64,000 nt of DNA. Origin: Rhizobium terrae. GTDB taxonomy: Bacteria > Pseudomonadota > Alphaproteobacteria > Rhizobiales > Rhizobiaceae. A model generated the notes under the pieces. It was not told where the DNA came from. It searched no databases and saw nothing but the letters and a program-made list of their open reading frames with translations. The DNA lies in NCBI RefSeq assembly GCF_003425685.1, contig NZ_QJKM01000009.1, forward strand, positions 1-64,000, read 5' to 3'. The translations under genes and the position numbers were made by a program. Positions within the stretch are counted from its first letter, which is position 1; the number at the start of each line of letters is the position of its first letter. This document shows, in pieces, positions 32,096 to 40,948 of this stretch.

Positions 32096-33799
32096 ATGCT
32101 CGAAGTCAGAAACCTCTCGATCGCCTTCAAGGCCAGCGTCGGGTTGAAGTCCGCAGTGCGCAATATCGATTTCATCATCCGGCCGGGCGAAATCCTCGGG
32201 CTCGTCGGTGAAAGCGGCAGCGGTAAGACCATCACCTCGCTCGGTGTGATGGGGCTCCTGCCGCCGAACGCGGTGGTCACCGGCGGAGAGGTTCTGGTTG
32301 ACGGCGTCGATATCCTGAAGCTGCCGCCGGCGGACCTGCGCAAGCTGCGTGGGCGCCACATCGCCATGATCTTCCAGGATCCGATGGCGTCCCTTGATCC
32401 GATCTTCACCTGCGGCGATCAGATCGTCGAGGCGATCCTCCTCCATGAGCCCATCGGCCGCGCGAATGCGCGTCGGAAGGCTCGCGAACTGCTGGAAAAG
32501 GTCCTGATCTCCGATCCCGATCGCGCCATGCGCTCCTATCCGCATGAGCTATCCGGCGGCCAGTGCCAGCGGATCATGATCGCCATGGCGGTCGCTTGCC
32601 GGCCGCGCATCATCATAGCCGACGAACCGACCACCGCGCTTGACGTCACGGTACAGAAACAGGTGCTCGAACTGCTCCGCGAATTGAACGGGGAGGTCGG
32701 CGCCGCGATCCTGCTGATCACCCACGACCTCGGCGTCATCTACGAAGTCGCTGACCGCGTCGTCGTCATGTATGCCGGCGACAAGATGGAAGAGGCGACC
32801 ACCGCCGATCTTTTTGCCGCCCCCCGAAGCGACTATTCCAGAGCGTTGATCGATTCCATGCCCTCGCTTGGTCGCAATGCCGAACGGCTGCCGGTCATCG
32901 AGCGCGATCCATCCGGCAAGGTAAGCAGCGTCCGGCCGGAACCGCGCCCCCGTCCTGCATCCGCGGCGCCAGTCCTGTCGGAAGGTGATCGCCCGCTTCT
33001 CGAAATCCGCGATCTCTGCAAATCCTACTGGATAAAACCTTCGCCTCTCGCCGTGCCGGTCGAGATGCGTGCCGTCGATCGCGTCAGTCTGACGGTCGCA
33101 CCGCGCACGACGCTTGGCCTCGTTGGTGAATCCGGCTGCGGCAAGAGCACGCTCTCCCGTGCTGTCATCCGGCTCTACAAGCCTGATTCCGGCCAAATCC
33201 TGTTCAAGGGCAAGGACATTGCCGCGCTTTCGGACAAAGAGATGCGGCCTTTCCGGCGAGAGATCGCCATGGTCTTCCAGAATCCCTACGGTTCGCTCAA
33301 CCCGCGCCAGACGGTCGCCCAGCTCGTTGAGGCGCCGATGGTGGTCTTCGCCGACGGCGATGCGGCGAAGCGCCAGCGGCGGGTCCGGTCGTTGCTCGAA
33401 GCAGTTGGCCTGCCAGCCACCGCGGCCCAGAAATATCCGCATGAATTTTCAGGCGGGCAGCGGCAGAGAATTGCCATCGCCCGGGCGCTTGCCCTCAACC
33501 CGTCGCTTGTCATCTGCGATGAAGCCGTCTCCGCACTCGACGTCTCGGTCCAGGCACAGGTGCTGAACCTGCTCAAGGATCTGCAGGCGGAGTTCGACCT
33601 AACCTACCTCTTCATCTCCCACGATCTTTCGGTGGTCGAACATGTCAGCGACACGGTCGCGGTCATGCAAAAGGGCAGGATCGTCGAATACGGACCTGTC
33701 GCCGAGATCTTCGGCAATCCAAGGGAGCCCTATACCCGCATGTTACTGGATGCCGTGCCGACCGTCGGTTCGATGCGCGGCGGAAAGGCGGCCCCATGA
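32096..33799 (+). CDS. Fused double ABC ATPase for peptide-type uptake (DppD-DppF fusion)
   Basis: A 567-residue protein carrying two complete ATPase modules joined by a Pro/Arg/Ala-rich linker near residues 275-300. Module 1 has GLVGESGSGKTITSLGV, SYPHELSGGQCQRIMIAMAV and IIIADEPTTALDVTVQ. Module 2 has GLVGESGCGKSTLSRAV, KYPHEFSGGQRQRIAIARAL and LVICDEAVSALDVSVQ (Walker B reads DEA rather than DEP). Each module ends with the oligopeptide-transporter tail pattern. Fusion of the two subunits replaces separate DppD and DppF. GGGAGGCTGG precedes ATG 32096. Confidence 0.92.
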   Translation: MLEVRNLSIAFKASVGLKSAVRNIDFIIRPGEILGLVGESGSGKTITSLGVMGLLPPNAVVTGGEVLVDGVDILKLPPADLRKLRGRHIAMIFQDPMASLDPIFTCGDQIVEAILLHEPIGRANARRKARELLEKVLISDPDRAMRSYPHELSGGQCQRIMIAMAVACRPRIIIADEPTTALDVTVQKQVLELLRELNGEVGAAILLITHDLGVIYEVADRVVVMYAGDKMEEATTADLFAAPRSDYSRALIDSMPSLGRNAERLPVIERDPSGKVSSVRPEPRPRPASAAPVLSEGDRPLLEIRDLCKSYWIKPSPLAVPVEMRAVDRVSLTVAPRTTLGLVGESGCGKSTLSRAVIRLYKPDSGQILFKGKDIAALSDKEMRPFRREIAMVFQNPYGSLNPRQTVAQLVEAPMVVFADGDAAKRQRRVRSLLEAVGLPATAAQKYPHEFSGGQRQRIAIARALALNPSLVICDEAVSALDVSVQAQVLNLLKDLQAEFDLTYLFISHDLSVVEHVSDTVAVMQKGRIVEYGPVAEIFGNPREPYTRMLLDAVPTVGSMRGGKAAP

Positions 33800-34773
33800 A
33801 CGCCTCGATCGCAGGGGCTTTGCTCCTTGTCGCGCGAAAGCTCCTGACGGCCATCATCCAGCTTTTCGTCGTCGCCACCCTGATCTTCTCCGTCATGTAT
33901 ATCATGCCGGGCGATCCGGTTCTTTTGCTGCTTGGCGCCGACAGCAATCCGTCGCCGGAGGCGATCGTCTCGATGCGCAGTCAGCTTGGCCTCGACCAGC
34001 CAGTCCTGTCGCAATATTTCGTCTGGCTCTGGAACGCCCTGCATCTCGATTTTGGCAAGTCGCTGACCAACGGTTATCCGGTCGCCAACTATGTCATGCA
34101 GAACCTGCCGCGTACGCTCGAGCTCGCATTCGCGGCGATCATCATCGCCGCACTCATCGGCGTTCCACTCGGCATCGCCGCCGCACTGAAGCGGGGCAGC
34201 ACGCGCGATACCGTGCTGACCTCGATCGCGACAATCGGCATATCGGTGCCGGTTTATATCATGGGCACGCTGCTGGTGCTGTTTTTCAGCCTGAAACTCG
34301 GCTGGCTTCCGGCAAGCGGCTATACGGATATCTCGCGCAATGTGTTCGAGCATTTCCGCAAGCTGGCCCTGCCGGCGCTCGCTCTCGGCCTGGGGTTGGC
34401 GGCCTCCATCGCTCGGATGACGCGCTCCTCCGTGCTCGAAATCCTCGGCCGCGATTTCGTTCGCGCGCTGCGTGCCAAGGGCATGCCCGAACGGAGGATC
34501 ATCTGGCAGCACGTGCTGCGCAATGCCGCAATCCCGATCGTCACGATCATTGGCCTGCAACTCGGCAACCTCATGGGCGGCACGGTTCTCGTCGAGGCCA
34601 TGTTCAATTGGCCGGGCCTCAGCACGCTGCTCGTCGGCGCGGTGTCGGCACGCAACTATCCTCTCGTCCAGGGGGCGATGCTGGCCATCGCCGCGGCGTT
34701 CATCCTGATCAACCTGGTGGTGGAGCTGCTCTACAGCCTGCTAGACCCGCGCATCCGGAGGAAACGCTCGTGA
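33796..34773 (+). CDS. Peptide-type ABC permease (DppB-like)
   Basis: A 325-residue membrane protein with six hydrophobic segments. The N-terminal family motif is FSVMYIMPGDPVLLLLGAD, a QLGLDQPVLSQYFVWL segment follows, and the EAA loop is RALRAKGMPERRIIWQHVLR. The end LLYSLLDPRIRRK is typical of DppB. It overlaps the ATPase stop by ATGA and the next permease by GTGA, so the transporter genes are translationally coupled. Confidence 0.93.
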   Translation: MNASIAGALLLVARKLLTAIIQLFVVATLIFSVMYIMPGDPVLLLLGADSNPSPEAIVSMRSQLGLDQPVLSQYFVWLWNALHLDFGKSLTNGYPVANYVMQNLPRTLELAFAAIIIAALIGVPLGIAAALKRGSTRDTVLTSIATIGISVPVYIMGTLLVLFFSLKLGWLPASGYTDISRNVFEHFRKLALPALALGLGLAASIARMTRSSVLEILGRDFVRALRAKGMPERRIIWQHVLRNAAIPIVTIIGLQLGNLMGGTVLVEAMFNWPGLSTLLVGAVSARNYPLVQGAMLAIAAAFILINLVVELLYSLLDPRIRRKRS

Positions 34774-35609
34774 TCCCTGAAGCAATTCTCCGCGCGACAC
34801 GCAACCAACCATCCTTCCTTGCCAGCATCGTGTTGCTTGCCGCAGTCCTTTTCATCGGCGTCTTCGGCAACTGGCTCGCCCCGCAGGACCCGTTCCTGCT
34901 CAATCCGCAGACGGTCAATCAGGGCAGTTCCGCCGCCCATTGGCTTGGTACCGACGAATTCGGTCGCGATCTGCTCAGCCGTCTGCTGATCGGAGTCCAG
35001 CCGACCCTGCTGGTGGCGATCGGCGCGACTGCGATCGCCGGGGTTTTCGGAACCATGATCGGCATCGCGGGTGCCTATGGCCGGCCGCTGCTCGCATTCC
35101 TCATCATGCGCAGCGTGGATATCATGCTAAGCTTCCCGCCCATCCTTCTCGCACTCCTGGCGGTGGGGTTCTGGGAAAGCGGAATCTTCAGCCTCGCCGT
35201 CGTCATCGGTGTTCTCTACATCCCGCATTTCGCCCGCGTCGCGCACGCCGCCACGCTGCAGGTCTCCCGAATGGAGTTCATGGAGGCCGAACATGCGATG
35301 GGCGCGTCAGCCCGGCGTGTCGTTTTCACCGCCATCCTGCCGAACATCCTGTCGCCGCTGGTGGTACAGGCGACATTGACGGTCGCCGCGGCCATCCTCC
35401 TGGAATCCGGCTTGAGCTTCCTCGGCCTCGGAATCGTGCCGCCGGAGCCCTCCTGGGGCCAGATGATCGGAACCGCGCGCGGCTATCTCGGCCAGAACCC
35501 GATGTACGTGATCTGGCCGTCCCTTCTTCTCGCCTTGACGGTGCTTGCCATCAACGTGGTGGGCGACCGGCTGCGCGACATTCTCGATCCACGTCTCAGG
35601 GAGGAGTAA
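34770..35609 (+). CDS. Peptide-type ABC permease (DppC-like)
   Basis: A 279-residue permease starting at GTG 34770, which overlaps the DppB stop. Motifs are HWLGTDEFGRDLLSRLLIG, the EAA loop EAEHAMGASARRVVFTAILP, and LESGLSFLGLGIVPPEPSWG. The C-terminus NVVGDRLRDILDPRLR is diagnostic. Long upstream extensions of the frame lie antisense or out of phase in neighbouring genes and were rejected. Confidence 0.93.
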   Translation: MIPEAILRATRNQPSFLASIVLLAAVLFIGVFGNWLAPQDPFLLNPQTVNQGSSAAHWLGTDEFGRDLLSRLLIGVQPTLLVAIGATAIAGVFGTMIGIAGAYGRPLLAFLIMRSVDIMLSFPPILLALLAVGFWESGIFSLAVVIGVLYIPHFARVAHAATLQVSRMEFMEAEHAMGASARRVVFTAILPNILSPLVVQATLTVAAAILLESGLSFLGLGIVPPEPSWGQMIGTARGYLGQNPMYVIWPSLLLALTVLAINVVGDRLRDILDPRLREE

Positions 35610-35659
35610 CGGACATGGAGATTTCGCATCAACAAACACAAACAAACAAGGGGTACAGC

Positions 35660-37192
35660 ATGAAAAGGAAGATCTTTGGGCTCGTCTTGGCCCTGGCATC
35701 GAGTGTCTTCGCTCAGCAGGCGCTTGCGGATGGCGGCACACTCTATTTCGGCATTTCCGGTGAGCCGTCGACGCTGGAAAGCACCATCAACGCCGGCACA
35801 CCGGCGCGCACCATCCGACTTGCGATCCATCGCGGCCTCTTCAACTACGGCGCCGACGGCAAGCTCTCGCTCGAACTCGCCGAGAGCTACAATGTCGCCC
35901 CCGATGCACTCAACTATACGTTCAAGCTGCGCGACGCAAAGTTCCATGATGGGTCCCCTGTAACCTCAGCGGACGTCAAGGCGTCTATCGAGCGCATGAC
36001 CGCCAAAGACAGCAAGGCGACTTATCGGAACGAGCTCGGCGTCATCCAGTCGATTGAGACCCCGGACCCCAAGACCGTGAAGCTGGTGCTTTCCAAGCCG
36101 TTCGTGCCGTTGGTGCATTACCTGGCACTCCCGGAATCGGCGATCATCCCGGCGGCCTGGATCAAGGCTCACGGTACCGATCCGAACGCGGCGCCGGTTG
36201 GAGCCGGTCCCTTCAGATTCGTCAACTGGGAGCGTGGCCGCGAGCTGACCGTCGAAAAGTTCGACGGTTATTACAAGAAGGGCAAGCCGCATCTCGATGA
36301 CGTGCACTACGTCTTCTACGGGGACGAAAACACCCGCGTGAACGCGTTGAAGTCCGGCGATGTCGATATTATCGACTACGTCCCGTGGAAGGATGCCGCC
36401 TCGATCGAGGGAAGCTCGGACCTGAAGCTGGCGAGCACTACCGGCCCGTTCATGATGCTGCAGTTCAACACCAAGTTCGAACCTTTCTCGAAGCCGGAAG
36501 TGCGGCAGGCGATTTCCTACGCGATCGACCGTGCGACCGTGATCAACACTGCCTTCAACGGCCGCGGAACCCCGCTATTCGGCATCGCGATCCCGGAAGG
36601 CTACATGGGTTACTCGAAGGATAAGGCGAACTTCTTCAAGTACGACACCGCGAAAGCCAAGGAACTGCTCGCCAAGGCAGGTTATCCGGACGGTTTTGAA
36701 GCCCGGCTGCTCTCCACCTCGCAATACGGCTTCCACAATAATACCGCGATCGCCGTCCAGGCCGAGCTTGCCAAGATCGGCATCAAGGCGAAGCTCGATC
36801 TTCCCGACTGGTCGGGCCGCATCGCCAAGAACAATGCAGGCGACTACGATTTCCTGGTCGCCGGCACGGCCGGCGACATCGCCGACCCCGACTGGCTCAG
36901 CAACTTCTTCTACGGCGGTCAGCAGCTGGTACGACTGAACAACTCCGCCTACTTCAACGATACGGTGATCAACGACCTCCTGGACAAGGGACGCGTCACG
37001 CTCGATGCCGGTGAGCGTGAGAGGATTTACGGCCAGTTCGTTGATCGTGCTCTTGAACAGTCGCCGTTCGTCTATCTGATGTGGCGTGACCAGAGCTTTG
37101 GTCTTAGTCAGAAGGTCAAGGGCTTCACCAATATCCCGGGCTTCCTGACATTCCAGTCCGGCATCACGGTCGAAGACACGGAGGTGCAATAA
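35660..37192 (+). CDS. Peptide-type ABC substrate-binding protein (DppA/SBP_bac_5)
   Basis: A 510-residue periplasmic protein with a signal peptide (MKRKIFGLVLALASSVFAQQ, cleavage near ALA). The family pattern is clear: YTFKLRDAKFHDGSPVTSAD, GAGPFRFVNWERGRELTVEK and FSKPEVRQAISYAIDR. In this operon it is placed last, after the permeases. SBP_bac_5 proteins bind peptides, opines, nickel or sugar-amino-acid conjugates; the frl-like neighbours favour the last class. A strong hairpin follows the stop. Confidence 0.92.
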   Translation: MKRKIFGLVLALASSVFAQQALADGGTLYFGISGEPSTLESTINAGTPARTIRLAIHRGLFNYGADGKLSLELAESYNVAPDALNYTFKLRDAKFHDGSPVTSADVKASIERMTAKDSKATYRNELGVIQSIETPDPKTVKLVLSKPFVPLVHYLALPESAIIPAAWIKAHGTDPNAAPVGAGPFRFVNWERGRELTVEKFDGYYKKGKPHLDDVHYVFYGDENTRVNALKSGDVDIIDYVPWKDAASIEGSSDLKLASTTGPFMMLQFNTKFEPFSKPEVRQAISYAIDRATVINTAFNGRGTPLFGIAIPEGYMGYSKDKANFFKYDTAKAKELLAKAGYPDGFEARLLSTSQYGFHNNTAIAVQAELAKIGIKAKLDLPDWSGRIAKNNAGDYDFLVAGTAGDIADPDWLSNFFYGGQQLVRLNNSAYFNDTVINDLLDKGRVTLDAGERERIYGQFVDRALEQSPFVYLMWRDQSFGLSQKVKGFTNIPGFLTFQSGITVEDTEVQ

Positions 37193-37211
37193 GCGCCTGG
37201 GATGGACTCGT

Positions 37212-37236
37212 TGCCCCGACCTTTGAGGTCGGGGCA
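37212..37236 (+). terminator. Hairpin at the end of the hyu-frl-dpp operon
   Basis: A perfect 11-bp stem, TGCCCCGACCT and AGGTCGGGGCA, encloses the loop TTG. It starts 20 bases after the last stop codon. The downstream sequence has only a short T-rich run (GTATTTTGG), so it is a probable but not textbook intrinsic terminator. Confidence 0.65.
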
Positions 37237-37759
37237 GTTCCGTATTTTGGCTCACGCAATCAGTGCCTATACTAGGACGTTGGCACTGGGTCAGATGGCG
37301 CTTGTGTGGTCTATCATTGTCTAAGATGGTCGTAACCGATGACAATGATTGTCACATGGGTAGTCATGCCTACTTGCCGAGGGTCTTTGATCCATTACCG
37401 GTTCATGTCGATCTAAAGGCATAGTGGCCATCGTTTATACCGGTTGTCGCTGCATCGACAGCTCAAAGAACGACTTGCGGTCGGAGGTTAGTGGGCCAGG
37501 CAAGTCATTGCCACCGTTTTCGTTGGATATTTACAGGTGGCCAGCGGTTCGAATCTGTTCAAGACTTGAAGAATGTCCTTCTATGAACAGAAGGATGGCG
37601 AAGCAATTGCGCTGTATCGGATTCTGCGTGAAGGGAGTATGAAGCCGCCGAACCGAAGGTTTCATTCCTTCTCCAGATCGCGCTGAAAAGAGCATGGCGC
37701 CGATGATCACTCCAGCGCCACGCTGCTGGTCCGCAACCTTTTGCGAGGCGAAGAGACAC
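37237..37759. other. Non-coding or unassigned stretch
   Basis: No gene can be supported. It contains a 15-base palindrome (TGACAATGATTGTCA, 37340-37354) and several short frames without ribosome binding sites or recognisable products. It separates the operon terminator from the frameshifted SDR. The composition is less GC-rich than the operons on either side. Confidence 0.5.
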
Positions 37760-38496
37760 TCAATTCTGCGCGGTTGGACGTACAACGATGTTTCCCACCT
37801 CGACATCCAAAGGCTGCTCAATGGCGAACGCAATGGCACGCGCGATCGCGCTTGGCGAAATTGCCAATTGCTCCTTTTGCTTATTGATTGCGGCTCTGAC
37901 GTCCTGATCGGTAATCGATGGATCGGTGAAGGTCGTGTCGATGAAACCGGGAGACACTTCAGTCACCCGTAAGTTCGGGTCTGCTTCTTGGCGCAACGCT
38001 TCGGTGGCGGTGCGAAGCGCGTTTTTGGTCGCAGCATAGACCCCATCGTCGGAACGATCTTCAGGCCGGCGGTCGACAGAACGTTGACCACATGGCCTTG
38101 CCCCTGCCGAGTGAACACCGGAAGTGCCGCCGCAATGCCATACAGGGTGCCGCGCAGGTTGACGTCGATCATCGCGTCCCAGTCCTCGACATGTAGCGCA
38201 TCGAAACGAGAAATCGGACCGATGCCGGCGTTGTTGACGATTACGTCTAACCGCCCGAACCTATCGCAGGCGCGCGACATCAGCGATTCTAGGTCGGACC
38301 GCTTCGTCACATCGGTCACGCGAAACGCTGCTTTTCCGCCCGATCTTTCTATCTCGTCCGCTGCCGCCGAAAGCTCGGGCTCGCTTCTTGCGCCGAGCAC
38401 CACATATGCGCCTCGCGACGCTAGATGAAGCGCGGTGGCGCGCCCTATTCCGCGTCCAGCACCAGTGATGGCAACGACCTTATCGTGAATAGTCAT
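37760..38496 (-). pseudogene. Frameshifted short-chain dehydrogenase
   Basis: The first part, from 38496, encodes a normal SDR N-terminus (VVAITGAGRGIGRATALHLA, VNNAGIGPISRFDAL, HVVNVLSTAGLK). Around 38041 one base is missing: the next frame continues with YAATK (the catalytic Tyr-x-x-x-Lys), then ALRQEADPNLRVTEVSPGFI and runs to 37760. Joined, the product would be about 245 residues, the normal size. The lesion may be a real mutation or a sequencing error. It is divergent from the AraC gene at 38595, suggesting a regulator/target pair. Confidence 0.85.
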
Positions 38497-38594
38497 GGAT
38501 GCTCCTGTCTAATCTGAGATGCATCACGATATGGTGGCAAACCCGGATCATCTGCCTTCTATGTCCCGATCTTTGTCGTGATCGGCCAAACCTC

Positions 38595-39482
38595 ATGAAA
38601 GACCCCTTCACTGAAGTACTAGCGGTGCTTGGAACGCGTAGCGTTCGTGGAACCAGCTTGGAAGCAGGCGGCGAGTGGGCACTCAGCTTTGACGGAAGGG
38701 AGCGCTTGAAATTCGTCGCCGTCATGAAGGGCCAGTGCTGGCTTGTCCTTCCTGATCGTCCTCCCGAAGTGTTGAAGGAGGGAGATGTGATCCTGCTGAG
38801 CGATACATGCTACACCGTGGCAAGTGACCCTGGTCTCAATCCGTCCGATGGCATGACGCTTTATGCGTCTCTTCACCACAATACCGTTTCGGCTGGGAGA
38901 TCATTGCGACACGATTATGATCGGCGGCGGCAGCGAGTTCGCAATGGTCGGGCTTCTTTTGTGCTGGACGCACTCCCGCGGTTCCTGCGGCTCGATCCTC
39001 ATTCGTCACGCACCGAAGCTATCGCCCGGACGTTGGTTTCACTGAAGGACGAAGCAGATGCCGGTAGGATCGGCGGAGGCCTGGTCGCCGAAAGGCTCGC
39101 GGATATTCTCGTTGTGCAGGCGGTCAGGGCGTATGTTGCAGACCATCCTGCTGGCGATGTTGGCTGGATCACGGCGCTTGCAGATCAGCGTCTCGGCAAA
39201 GTCATCACGCTCATGCATAGAGATGTGGCTCGTCGCTGGACGATCGAAGCACTGGCGGGTGAAGTCGGTATGTCGCGCTCAGCACTGACGCTTCGCTTCA
39301 CTCAGCGTGTCGGCCGCCCTCCGTTGGACCACTTGACGCGTTGGCGCATGATCTTGGCCCAACGTGAACTGGCTCGCGGACGAAGCGTTTCGGAGGTCGC
39401 AGAGGCTGTTGGCTATACATCGCAAAGCGCCTTTGGCCATGCCTACAAGCGCACGATGGGACACACGCCCCGGGGACGATGA
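38595..39482 (+). CDS. AraC-family regulator with cupin domain
   Basis: A 295-residue regulator with an N-terminal cupin of the AraC_binding_2/RclR style (WLVLPDRPPEVLKEGDVILL) and a C-terminal double helix-turn-helix (ARRWTIEALAGEVGMSRSAL and SVSEVAEAVGYTSQSAFGHA, ending FKRTMG-like YKRTMGHTPRG). I start it at ATG 38595, since the upstream extension is rich in Trp, Cys and Ile and lacks domain character. It is divergent from the frameshifted SDR, 98 bases away, the usual layout for this type of regulator. Confidence 0.9.
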   Translation: MKDPFTEVLAVLGTRSVRGTSLEAGGEWALSFDGRERLKFVAVMKGQCWLVLPDRPPEVLKEGDVILLSDTCYTVASDPGLNPSDGMTLYASLHHNTVSAGRSLRHDYDRRRQRVRNGRASFVLDALPRFLRLDPHSSRTEAIARTLVSLKDEADAGRIGGGLVAERLADILVVQAVRAYVADHPAGDVGWITALADQRLGKVITLMHRDVARRWTIEALAGEVGMSRSALTLRFTQRVGRPPLDHLTRWRMILAQRELARGRSVSEVAEAVGYTSQSAFGHAYKRTMGHTPRGR

Positions 39483-39825
39483 TCACGATCGCTTGTGGCC
39501 ACCGTGCGCACGCCTGCCTCCGTCGGTTTAGTTCTTGCCGACGACAGGAGAAGGCTTCCACGGCCGCGTACTCAGGAGGCTATCGACACGCCAACCCGGC
39601 AGAGCGAGATGTCGCGTATCCACACGTTGGGGATCGCGGAACTGGGTCGCGTGCGCGGGTCATTGCTGATGTATGCTGCGGATAAGATTCAGGGTGATTT
39701 GAGCAGAGGCTTTCCGCAGGAAGGTTCAGGTGGAACCATTTGCCTGGCAACCCGGCCGAAGAGGATGTCTGCGGCGCTGGAGGGGCGAACGTCGCCGGCT
39801 ATCATTGACACGCAGGCAAGTTAGA
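39483..39825. other. Unassigned stretch before the lacI-type gene
   Basis: Short frames exist on the plus strand but none has a recognisable product or ribosome binding site. It probably holds the promoter of the LacI-type regulator; its operator starts at 39826. Confidence 0.45.
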
Positions 39826-39840
39826 TTTAAAACGTTTGCA
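39826..39840. promoter_or_regulatory. LacI-type operator upstream of the regulator's own gene
   Basis: The site TTTAAAACGTTTGCA has the core AAAACGTTTG, which differs by one base from the perfect palindrome CAAACGTTTG at 52063-52072. LacI-family operators have this central-CG, even-length symmetry. It lies 32 bases upstream of the start at 39872, so it predicts autoregulation. The upstream TTG at 39836 lies inside the site, which argues against it as a start codon. Confidence 0.7.
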
Positions 39841-39871
39841 CAGTTGGTCGGTGGTGCTTTGGGAGGAGCAT

Positions 39872-40909
39872 TTGCGCCCGAAAACGCTCAAAGAGCTCGC
39901 ATCCCATCTTGATCTGTCGATCGCGACCGTTTCCCGCGCGCTCGCCGGCCATGAAAGGATTGCGCAGGCAACGCGTGATCGCGTGGCGCAGGCGGCGCGG
40001 GAGTTCGGCTACGTCCCGAGCATGGCAGGGCGCATGCTGGTGTCGGGCCGTTCCGGCTTCGTCGGAATGACGCTTGCCGTTCGAGGTCCGAGACTGGTTG
40101 ACTCCTTCCTCGGAGAGTTCGTTACGGGGCTGGGCGAGGGCCTGGCCGAACGCGGCAGCGATCTCATTCTGGCGACGGTGGCTGAAGGCAAGTCCGAGCT
40201 TGATGTTCTGCGCCATCTTGTGGATTCCGGTCGTGCCGACGGCGTGGTCATCACCCGCATCGCCGAGAATGACCAGCGCGTCGATTACCTGATCAGTCGC
40301 GGCTCGCGTTTTGTCACACACGGGCGCCTACTTGATTCCGAGCGCGCGTATAGCTGGGTCGATACCGACGGCGCGCGAGCTTTCGCCGAAGCCTTCGACA
40401 TGCTGTATGGGCTGGGTCACCGGCATTTCGGCCTTCTTACCATTTCCGAACCGATGACCTTCCGGCACTTGCGGCAGGACGGCCTGGCGGGTGCGATCGC
40501 GCGTAGCGGCGATCCCTCGGTCAGGCTTGATGTGGTGACGACGCCGCGCTTCGACCGAGGCGCCTGCGTGCAGGCCGCCCATCGTCTTATCGAGGGGCCG
40601 GACCGTCCGACCGCCATCATCGGGCTTTTTGATGAGCTGGCTCTCACGGTCATGGAAGAGGCTTCCCGTATCGGTCTTTCGATCCCTCGCGACCTCTCCG
40701 TTATCGGCTTCGACAATATCACCGCGGCTGCTTATGCGCCGCCGGGCCTGACGACCTTCGACGCTTTGATCCGAGAATGCGCTCGCGAGGCGGCGGCAAT
40801 GCTCGTGGACGTCATTGAAAATCCCGTCCAGCCACCGCGCACCAAGCTGGTGCAACCGGTGCTGACGGCACGGGCGAGTCACGGCCCGGCACCTAGAAAG
40901 CATCGATAA
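39872..40909 (+). CDS. LacI-family transcriptional regulator
   Basis: A 345-residue repressor. The helix-turn-helix is LKELASHLDLSIATVSRALA, followed by the hinge helix region RVAQAAREFGYVPSMAGRML. The periplasmic-binding-like domain follows (GFVGMTLAVRGPRLVDSF, PTAIIGLFDELALTVMEEA). A TTG at 39872 preceded by GGGAGGAG is chosen; the TTG at 39836 overlaps the operator. It heads the transporter and glycosidase genes. The shared operator at three sites suggests that it controls both arms of the module. Confidence 0.92.
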   Translation: MRPKTLKELASHLDLSIATVSRALAGHERIAQATRDRVAQAAREFGYVPSMAGRMLVSGRSGFVGMTLAVRGPRLVDSFLGEFVTGLGEGLAERGSDLILATVAEGKSELDVLRHLVDSGRADGVVITRIAENDQRVDYLISRGSRFVTHGRLLDSERAYSWVDTDGARAFAEAFDMLYGLGHRHFGLLTISEPMTFRHLRQDGLAGAIARSGDPSVRLDVVTTPRFDRGACVQAAHRLIEGPDRPTAIIGLFDELALTVMEEASRIGLSIPRDLSVIGFDNITAAAYAPPGLTTFDALIRECAREAAAMLVDVIENPVQPPRTKLVQPVLTARASHGPAPRKHR

Positions 40910-40912
40910 CCA

Positions 40913-40932
40913 GTTTGCAATTTCAAACGTTC
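40913..40932. promoter_or_regulatory. LacI-type operator upstream of the sugar transporter operon
   Basis: GTTTGCAATTTCAAACGTTC contains CAAACGTTC, a close variant of the CAAACGTTTG core, plus an adjacent inverted half-site GTTTGCAA. It lies between the regulator stop and the binding-protein start at 40949, and so would control the transporter operon. Confidence 0.65.
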
Positions 40933-40948
40933 ATCAGGGAGGAGAACG

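Noticed and set aside
37340-37354. Palindrome TGACAATGATTGTCA
   Set aside because: No gene start lies close enough for it to be an obvious operator, and no second copy was noticed, so it was not called as a regulatory site.
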